Shown here piece after piece: positions 61,277 to 64,000 of a stretch of DNA of 64,000 bases. The stretch covers positions 721,382-785,381 of the forward strand of contig CM030935.1 in NCBI GenBank assembly GCA_018136815.1, written 5' to 3'. Source of the stretch: Isochrysis galbana. Its lineage: Eukaryota; Haptophyta; Isochrysidales; Isochrysidaceae. The notes beneath the pieces are model-generated. The model searched no databases. It saw only the letters and a list, made by a program, of their open reading frames with translations, and was not told the DNA's origin. Made by a program: the position numbers and the translations under genes. The stretch's first letter is position 1. Every line of letters starts with the position of its first letter.

Positions 61277-62938
61277 ATGGGGGGCGGCCGGCAGGTCAGC
61301 GAGGTGCGCGCCTCTTGGGACGCGCTTGCGGACGCAAACGGCCTCCACCTCATCCTCTCCTCCGAGTGCTTAGTTGCATGCGTCAACGCAATCATCAAGC
61401 TCGTCGATGGCTGGACTCTCGGCAAGCTCCTCGCCACGCGGTGCGCGATCAGTCTTGTGCTCAATCTGATCGTGTGTATAGCCTCCGATGTTCACTTCCC
61501 AAACGCGCACGAGCTGCTGCGCCTCGTGCTGCGTGGCGCAGCTTATTGCGCCTTCATCGCCTTCTTCTGGGCGTCGCTCCGCTCCTGTGTACCGATAGGT
61601 GACGTTGTGGTGCGTGATGCTCGTTCGCTACCTCCGCCTTAATGTGATCTCCCTCTAAGCTTCGGCGAGGATCCTCTTCGTAATCGGGCAACCTCTAGCC
61701 TGCAGGCGCAGCACATTCTGCCTCTCACCCCCCTCCCCCTTGCCTCCATCTAGACACTAGTCACTGGGGGTTCACCTGTGATTCTAGTCCTTCTCGCCTG
61801 GTTGGTATTGGGTGAACGCATCCCAATTTATTGGCCTCTACAGCTCCTCTTATGTATCGGAGGTTGCCTCATGGTCGACTTCCCCAGCACTCCGGCGGCG
61901 GACTCTTGCGTCGTCTCGCCTACATTTCTCCTCCCCGTCTTGTCATCTTTCTTTGGAGCACTCGTCAACCTGCTGACGCGCACTGTACGCGATGTTCCTG
62001 CCCCCCTCGTCCTTTTGGCTTCCGACCTGTGTACACTGTTCTTCGGAGGATCGGCGGCGGCCCTCTTTGTGGTTTACAATGGTGCGCTTGGAGCACTCAC
62101 CAATCCGTCCCAGCACAACAGGAGCGGTGTTCCTCTTGCCGTGAATCATCCAGACCAGTTTCTCCTTTCACTCGCGTATCCGGACATGTTTCTCTTTCGC
62201 TGCCAGCGCGTGGCGATATAATGATCAGCATCACGGATTTCTTTCGTTTTGCAGGGGGTGGCGCTTCGGCGCTGCCATTACTCTTTCCTAATGCTGTTGA
62301 TGTGCGCCTTGGGCTAGTTGTGCTCTCAGTCATACTCGGATGGATTGCCTTGCTGCTCAACGTGCAAGGGTTCCAAGCAGTTGCACTGACTGCCGTGGCC
62401 GCCATCGCGTCGTACGCCTCGGTGCCACTCTCGTACACGATGCAGGCGAGCATTTCACCAGACAGCAATCGGGCTTTGGGGACGGCCGGGAGCAGCTCGT
62501 GCAACTCGCCTTAAGATCGTGCGCCTCATGAAAAAGCCTTTAGGCTGTTTCTTTCTTTTGTGGCTGCATATGACCGCCAAAGTCGTTGGCGAAGTAAAGG
62601 GATCAGCGCACCGGTCCTGCACGCTCATGCCAAAAGATTGTATTGTCTGTTTCCTTTGCAGCGAGGCCTCCGATTGCTCAGTTTCACATGGACTGGACGA
62701 CCACCTGTATGGCGCACTTGTGCACAATCCTTTTCCCGCATCATTGCCCTTCGCCTTCTGACCATCGCCGTGGGTGTGCTTCGTGTGTGATCAGGTCATG
62801 CTGTTTAGTGAGCCGCCATCACCACTAGCAGCTGCGGGCGCTCTTCTTGTGGTTGTGACCAACGCTGCAGTTGCGACGGCGAAAATGCGCGATGCCGAGC
62901 AAGTGGTCCGAGATAGCCAGCGGGCCGAGCTTGTATAG
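61277..62938 (+). CDS. Drug/metabolite transporter (EamA/SLC35-like) protein
   Basis: Proposed exons 61277-61609, 61754-62081, 62255-62445 and 62795-62938 join in frame into 331 residues. Family marks are CVPIGDVV joined to TLVTGGSPVILVLLAWLVLG and ER (the PIGDA...SPVF...LGER loop of EamA proteins), then LLLCIGGCLMV. In the second half AVALTAVAAIASYASVPLSY is joined to VMLFSEPPSPLAAAGALLVV, the mirrored xLFxEPP motif. About ten helices are expected. Members move nucleotide sugars, metabolites or drugs across membranes; the substrate is not evident. The first two donors are GTGCGT and GTGCGC. The last intron (62446-62794) would use a GC donor, the least certain junction. Start chosen at MGGGRQVSEVRASWDAL because the upstream frame is a Pro-rich run from poly-C. 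Confidence 0.78.
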
Positions 62939-63631
62939 CTCTACATGTTAGCTACCACTACTTCGTGCCACACACGGCTTTCCCCCCGTGGATTATGCAG
63001 ACGTCCACCATCGGCTATCTGTCAATAGTGCAGTCGCTCAAAAACGGGCCACATTGGCAAAGTGCGAACACAATGCCATCATCTTAGGTACATGCTTTCA
63101 GCCGCCTTCGCCATCCATTCCTCTTGCACGCCGTGATGCCTGGACGGGGCACCTAGCTGAACGTGCGTATACCTCCAATGTACGATTCTGTTCTCCCTTC
63201 ATGGACGCCGCCTCGACTTGACCATTTGTCTCTCTCATCTCGTCCATGAGACCACATTAGGAAAGGTCCACAAGCGCGTGTATGCCTGATGCCCCTCTTT
63301 CCGGGCCGGGTGCACGCAAGTAGTACGAGGAGCAGCAACACTTAGATTCGGCACAAGGGGCGGTCGGAAACGCAATGCTGTGCATGTGTGGTCCACTGTC
63401 TCAAGTATAGTGTGGCATTACGCACGGCATGTTCATGGCATGTGGCATGCTGCCCATGGTTTTGTCTATCTAGCGCTTAGCGACCTATAGCGACGACCAT
63501 TTTGTGGTGCTTGTCCTCAGAATCTCTCACTCATCCCTTGTCGTGGCTACCGCGACGCGAGCCTGCGCGCAGCAGCGCTCTTCTTGATTACGATTCTGAA
63601 TGATTTGATCCGATACAAAAAAATCTTTCTC
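62939..63631. other. 3' flank of the transporter gene
   Basis: No gene or repeat recognised. Confidence 0.4.
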
Positions 63632-63635
63632 TTAA

Positions 63636-63788
63636 GCGGCGAAGCACCTTGGGAGGTGCTGCATGTCGCAGCTTGCCTCGAGGACGGGGTGTGTTTACAA
63701 TACATGGAACGTCCATTTTACCGTAATATATGGAGCTTAGAGCACTCAATTGTCGCGAAGCACCTTCAAAGGTGCTTCCTGCCGCCGC
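63636..63788. mobile_element. TTAA-flanked MITE
   Basis: The 153-bp segment has inverted ends GCGGCGAAGCACCTT (left) and, reversed at the right, GCGGCGGCAGGAAGCACCTT, differing by a short insertion. TTAA at 63632-63635 and 63789-63792 is the target duplication typical of piggyBac and Kolobok elements. The AGCACCTT..AGGTGCT segments also fold locally. No coding capacity. Confidence 0.75.
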
Positions 63789-63794
63789 TTAAGA

Positions 63795-64000
63795 GATAAT
63801 ATTCTTTATTACCGCACATGCGGCCATGGACCCACTACTTTATCTCCTTACTGCCGCAGCGGCGAAATCGGCGCTTCCAGTCGGTCTCTTTAGTTTTTCT
63901 TTTGGTAGGTTGCAGCAGCGCGGCTCACTATCGCCCTAGCACCATTGCGGTGACCAGGGCGGCCGAGAGGAGGGGAAGCTACGCCATCGCTCGCGCTCTC
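63795..64000 (-). mobile_element. Retroposon R9, LINE-like tail end, runs out of window
   Basis: AATATTCTTTATTACCGCAC and ATGCGGCCATGGACCCACTA correspond to the tail end of R3 (ACCGCACACGCGGCC, GTGGACCCTCTAC). The similarity fades after about 60 bp and the copy continues past 64000. Confidence 0.55.

Overview
Eukaryotic nuclear DNA, most likely from a chlorophyll-c alga, with a haptophyte the best guess. The reasons are a fucoxanthin/chlorophyll a/c-type light-harvesting gene, GT-AG introns with several GTGCG-type donors, GC-rich coding regions, and single-copy eukaryotic housekeeping genes spaced far apart in repeat-rich DNA. Species identification is inference. A run of 100 N (39524-39623) marks an assembly gap.

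Host genes in order: TRIP13/PCH2-type AAA+ ATPase (7979-9506), light-harvesting protein (12892-13809), TRAP-beta of the ER translocon (16889-17820), C1D/Rrp47 exosome cofactor (21029-21898), a seven-span THH1/TOM1-like membrane protein (33340-34827), a small secreted protein (38114-38860), a histidine-phosphatase family protein (44771-45856), a Golgi hydroxyproline arabinosyltransferase-like enzyme (52025-53734), an SRPBCC-fold protein (56675-57757) and a drug/metabolite-transporter family protein (61277-62938). They do not form a pathway.

The rest is a dense, nested set of mobile elements. (1) Two TIR elements with 2-bp target duplications (E1, 675-6860; E2, 47045-50093) share termini, subterminal tandem repeats and a leader-coding segment, but carry different cargo. 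E1 holds a two-span membrane protein, an ankyrin protein, a SAM methyltransferase, a frameshifted F-box-like gene and a long acidic protein. E2 holds an MGQY/VGDY-type protein. (2) A large family of 0.8-1.9 kb retroposons with 15-19 bp target duplications ends on one side in two adjacent hairpins. On the other side it ends in an A/T-rich tail that matches the 3' end of a truncated LINE in E2. (3) Single non-autonomous DNA elements of other types are delimited by their own TIRs and target duplications: hAT-like (8 bp), TA-type (2 bp), TTAA-type, and two MITEs. (4) There is a broken Ty3/gypsy chromovirus fossil, a second fragment of it, and a truncated Harbinger-type transposase gene.

Insertion order can be read in places. 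E1 sits inside a retroposon; a LINE sits inside E2; a hAT-like element sits inside a retroposon; a retroposon sits inside an older repeat that recurs just upstream of two unrelated genes. The least familiar biology is the TIR family that swaps cargo behind a constant promoter/leader, and the retroposon family whose terminal palindrome changes sequence while keeping its pairing.
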